From contig NZ_JOHR01000001.1 of NCBI RefSeq assembly GCF_000719775.1, forward strand, positions 620,001 through 684,000: 64,000 nucleotides of DNA. The letters are read 5' to 3'. The notes beneath the pieces were generated by a model that saw only the letters and a program-made list of their open reading frames with translations, was not told the origin of the DNA and ran no database searches. The position numbers and the translations under genes were made by a program. Shown in pieces: positions 61,495-64,000 of the stretch. This DNA comes from Streptomyces sp. NRRL F-5135 (GTDB lineage: Bacteria; Actinomycetota; Actinomycetes; Streptomycetales; Streptomycetaceae). Every line of letters starts with the position of its first letter. The first letter of the stretch is position 1.

Positions 61495-62469
61495 GTGCCG
61501 ATCACCTCTCCCCACCTCAGCAGTTCGGAGGCGTGGACCGACGCCAAACTGCTGTACGCGCTGGAAGAGGTCGTTGAGAAGGAACTCAACCGACACCTCA
61601 AGGCCGCCAAGGACTGGATGCCGCACGAGTACGTGCCATGGTCCGACGGCCGCAACTTCCCCGGCTTCTTCGAGGACGGCGAGGCATGGGACCCCGCCGA
61701 GTCGAAGGTCAGCGACATCGGCAGGATCGCGCTCGTGGTCAACCTCCTCACCGAGGACAACCTCCCCAGCTACCACCACGAGATAGCGACGCTCTTCGGC
61801 CGCGACGGCGCCTGGGGCACCTGGGTGCACCGCTGGACCGCCGAGGAGGGGCGGCACGGGATCGTGATGCGGGACTACCTGCTCACCTCCCGGGCCGTCG
61901 ACCCGGACAAGCTGGAGCAGTTCCGGATGACGCACATGGCGGAGGGGTTCGAGTCCGACAACCGCCACTCGATGCTGCACTCCGTCGCGTACGTCGCCTT
62001 CCAGGAACTCGCGACGCGCGTCTCGCACCGCAACACCGGCCATCAGTCGGGCGACCCGGTCTGCGACCGCATGCTGGCGCGGATCTCCACCGACGAGAAC
62101 CTGCACATGGTCTTCTACCGGAACCTGCTGGGCGCGGCCTTCGAGATCGCCCCGGACCCGACCATGCAGGCGGTCCGCGACGTCGTGGTGAACTTCCGGA
62201 TGCCCGGGCACGGCATGCCCGGTTTCGAGCGCGCCGCCGCGCAGATGGCGATCGGCGAGATCTACAACCTCCGGATCCACCACGACGACGTGCTCCAGCC
62301 GGTGCTGCGCTACCTGAAGGTCATGGACGTGTCGGGACTGGGCCCGGAGGGGCTCAAGGCCCAGGACGAACTCGGCCTGTACATGAACGGACTGGACGGC
62401 GAAGCCGCCAAGTTCGACGAGAAGCTCGCGGCCCGGAAGGCGCGGATGGCCGCGCGCGCCGCCGGCTGA
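61495..62469 (+). CDS. acyl-[acyl-carrier-protein] desaturase (diiron, DesA-like)
   Basis: The 324-residue soluble helical protein starts at GTG 61495 with AGGAGC five bases upstream. Both diiron ligand sets are seen: WTAEEGRHG (EExxH) near residue 118 and STDENLHMVFYR (ExxH) near residue 203. An N-terminal EVVEKELNRHLKAAKDWMPHEYVPW is a family mark. It inserts a double bond into acyl-ACP using oxygen and ferredoxin. Operator boxes upstream suggest control by membrane-lipid status. Confidence 0.94.
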   Translation: MPITSPHLSSSEAWTDAKLLYALEEVVEKELNRHLKAAKDWMPHEYVPWSDGRNFPGFFEDGEAWDPAESKVSDIGRIALVVNLLTEDNLPSYHHEIATLFGRDGAWGTWVHRWTAEEGRHGIVMRDYLLTSRAVDPDKLEQFRMTHMAEGFESDNRHSMLHSVAYVAFQELATRVSHRNTGHQSGDPVCDRMLARISTDENLHMVFYRNLLGAAFEIAPDPTMQAVRDVVVNFRMPGHGMPGFERAAAQMAIGEIYNLRIHHDDVLQPVLRYLKVMDVSGLGPEGLKAQDELGLYMNGLDGEAAKFDEKLAARKARMAARAAG

Positions 62470-62616
62470 CCGGGCCCGCTGTCCCCGTCCGCGCGTTCGG
62501 CCGGTCGGCTCCTCGGCCGGCCGGCCGGCCCGTTCCCTCCCCGTTCCCCTGTCCGGCCCATCCGTCTTGGCCGGCCCGCAGGGGGGATCCCGCTCGGGCC
62601 CGCGCGGGAGAAGTCG

Positions 62617-62622
62617 TACGCT
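62617..62622 (+). promoter_or_regulatory. -10 element of a probable leaderless promoter (chitosanase)
   Basis: TACGCT ends 7 nt before the ATG at 62630; no ribosome site is present. Confidence 0.5.
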
Positions 62623-62629
62623 GTGCCGG

Positions 62630-63550
62630 ATGAAGCCTGCCACGCGCCTCTTCCTCATAGGCGCCCCCGTCCTCGTCGCCGCCGCCGTCATCTTCGGCAG
62701 CGGCGGCGATTCAGGTGTGCTCGCGGACAACCCGCCGGCTCGCCCGGAGCGCAGCGGCGCTCCCGATCCGCTCAGCTCCGGCGACCCGGACGACCGTGAG
62801 GAGTTGGCGCGGCGCATCGACGCGATGCCGCCCGGTCTCGCCGCACCCGAGAAGAAGGAGCTGGCGGCACAACTGGTGGCCAGCGCCGAGAACTCGACGC
62901 TCGACTGGCGCCGCCAGTACGCCGCGATCGAGGACCTCGGGGACGGCAACGGCTACACGGCCGGCGTCATCGGCTTCTGTTCCGGCACGAACGACATGCT
63001 CCAACTGGTCGAGTCGTACACGGAGAAGCACCCGGACAATCCGCTGGCCCCGTTCCTGCCGGCGCTGCGCAAGGTCGACGGCACCGATTCGCACGAGGGG
63101 CTCGACCCCGGTTTCCGGGAAGCCTGGGCGAAGGCCGCCGAGTCCGCCGACTTCCGCTCCGCCCAGGACAGCACCCGCGACCGGCTCTACTTCGATCCGG
63201 CGGTCCGGCTGGCCAAGATGGACGGTCTGGGCACCTTGGGGCAGTTCGTCTACTACGACGCCATGGTCCTGCACGGCCCGGGTCTCGACGCGCGGGGCTT
63301 CTACGGCATCCGCGAGGCGGCCATGAAGAAGAGGAAGACCGCCGCCGAGGGCGGCGACGAGAAGGCGTACCTGAACGCGTTCATGGACGCGAGCCGGGCC
63401 GTGATGAAGACCAAGCTCATCGCGGAGCAGCGCGACTCGTCGCGTATCGACACCGCTCAGCGGGTCTTCCTGCGGGACGGCAACATGGCGCTCGAACCGC
63501 CGCTGACCTGGCAGGTGTACGGGGAGACCTTCAGGATCGACCAGAGCTGA
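62630..63550 (+). CDS. secreted GH46 chitosanase
   Basis: The 306-residue protein has an N-terminal signal peptide (MKPATRLFLIGAPVLVAAAV) and a polar linker. The GH46 core then begins at ASAENSTLDWRRQYAAIEDLGDGNGYTAGVIGFCSGTNDML (residues ~85-125 region). The Glu in AENSTLDW and the Asp in EDLGDG correspond to the catalytic pair of Streptomyces N174 chitosanase. It hydrolyses chitosan (partly deacetylated chitin) outside the cell by inversion. The gene appears leaderless and monocistronic. Confidence 0.92.
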   Translation: MKPATRLFLIGAPVLVAAAVIFGSGGDSGVLADNPPARPERSGAPDPLSSGDPDDREELARRIDAMPPGLAAPEKKELAAQLVASAENSTLDWRRQYAAIEDLGDGNGYTAGVIGFCSGTNDMLQLVESYTEKHPDNPLAPFLPALRKVDGTDSHEGLDPGFREAWAKAAESADFRSAQDSTRDRLYFDPAVRLAKMDGLGTLGQFVYYDAMVLHGPGLDARGFYGIREAAMKKRKTAAEGGDEKAYLNAFMDASRAVMKTKLIAEQRDSSRIDTAQRVFLRDGNMALEPPLTWQVYGETFRIDQS

Positions 63551-63693
63551 GGCGTCCGGCCCGGCTCCACCGCCGTGGCGCGCCGGCTCAGCACCGCGCG
63601 CCGGTACGCGTCACGGACCGTAGCGCGCCGACACCGTGCGGTGCCGGCATCGGCACTCGCCATCGGCATCGGCATCGGGCGGTGGGTGCCGGG

Positions 63694-63996
63694 TCAGGCG
63701 CTCCTGCGCCGGAGATCCAGCCGCTCCTTCTCGGAGAGCCCGCCCCACACCCCGAACCGCTCGTCGTTGGCGAGGGCGTACTGGAGGCAGGCTTCCCGGC
63801 CCTCGCAGGCGCGGCACAGCCGCTTGGCCTCGCGTGTGGAGGAACCGGGGGCCGGGAAGAAGAACTCCGGCCCGGTCTGGGCGCACAACGCGTTCTCCTG
63901 CCAGGCGAGTTCGTCCTCCGCGCGGGCGGCCGCGGCCGGCCCGCTGATGGTGTCGATGGTGCTGTCGGTGGTGCTGTCGATGATGTCGGTCGGCAT
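63694..63996 (-). CDS. WhiB-family iron-sulfur transcriptional regulator
   Basis: The 100-residue protein has the four cluster cysteines (NALCAQT, then CRACEGREAC) and the GVWGG turn before a basic C-terminus (LSEKERLDLRRRSA). The core is closer to WhiB itself (ALCAQT, STREAK, YALANDERFG) than to WblA or WblC. Wbl proteins bind sigma factors and DNA through a 4Fe-4S cluster. The Thr/Ser/Asp-rich N-terminus starts at ATG 63996, four bases from the window edge, so the true start could lie outside. Confidence 0.9.
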   Translation of the reverse strand: MPTDIIDSTTDSTIDTISGPAAAARAEDELAWQENALCAQTGPEFFFPAPGSSTREAKRLCRACEGREACLQYALANDERFGVWGGLSEKERLDLRRRSA

Positions 63997-64000
63997 GCCG

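Noticed and set aside
63650-63690. CATCGG repeats near the right edge as an array
   Set aside because: Too short and irregular; simple-sequence repeats just beyond the WhiB-like gene.

Overview
The window reads as a chromosomal segment of a Streptomyces or very close relative. GC content is above 70% almost throughout, coding regions end nearly every codon in G or C, and GTG starts are frequent. It carries typical streptomycete families: an SsgA-like protein, a WhiB-like protein, an LPFR-motif small protein, an SCO6745-family protein and a DUF6126 protein. Gene content and order (hopanoid genes, idi, an SCO6745 homologue, an SsgA-like gene) match what I remember of the SCO67xx region of S. 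coelicolor. I see no rRNA or tRNA gene, CRISPR array, transposase or prophage.

Layout. 0-1.4 kb: the end of a paired radical-SAM locus (STM4012/STM4011-like). 1.5-5 kb: an SGNH hydrolase, a secreted LysM-M23 peptidase behind a c-di-AMP (ydaO-type) riboswitch, and a tyrosine phosphatase. 5.1-9.5 kb: a four-gene (deoxy)nucleoside-type catabolic module (GntR regulator, ADP-ribosylglycohydrolase, NCS1 permease, PfkB kinase) resembling E. coli yegTUVW. 9.6-10.6 kb: a DUF6126 membrane peptide and an XRE-cupin regulator with a palindromic operator. 10.6-20.5 kb: a complete leftward hopanoid operon (hpnC, hpnD, hpnE, polyprenyl synthase, shc, hpnG, hpnH, aminotransferase).

21-28.2 kb: a leftward, mostly overlapping operon. 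It combines two CDP-alcohol phosphotransferases, a cytidylyltransferase-like enzyme, a glycerol-1-phosphate-dehydrogenase-like enzyme, a family 2 glycosyltransferase and a Wzm/Wzt-type ABC exporter. This looks like an undescribed polyol-phosphate/glycan (or unusual phospholipid) pathway, and its first gene appears to start at CTG. galE lies divergently beside it. 29.7-39.9 kb: housekeeping and accessory genes (CDF metal exporter, idi, anti-sigma-type ATPase, enoyl-CoA hydratase-like protein, SCO6745-family protein, LPFR peptide, Tex, ABC-F protein, amino-acid oxidase). 40-46 kb: two coupled secreted peptidases, a LacI-type regulator and a family 1 glycosyltransferase. 46.1-52.6 kb: a beta-oxidation operon (CoA-transferase, thiolase, FadB-type enzyme) with a divergent saccharopine-dehydrogenase-like oxidoreductase. 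53-58.4 kb: endonuclease V, then a catabolic island (FAD amine oxidase, amidohydrolase, a 76-residue unknown protein, a GlcD-type flavoprotein) with its own palindromic operator. 58.7-64 kb: an SsgA-like protein, an ABC-F protein behind an attenuator-like leader, an acyl-ACP desaturase behind TetR-type boxes, a chitosanase and a WhiB-like protein.

A regulatory theme recurs. At least eight genes lack a usable Shine-Dalgarno sequence but have a TANNNT -10 element ending 6-7 nt before the start codon, as expected of leaderless mRNAs.
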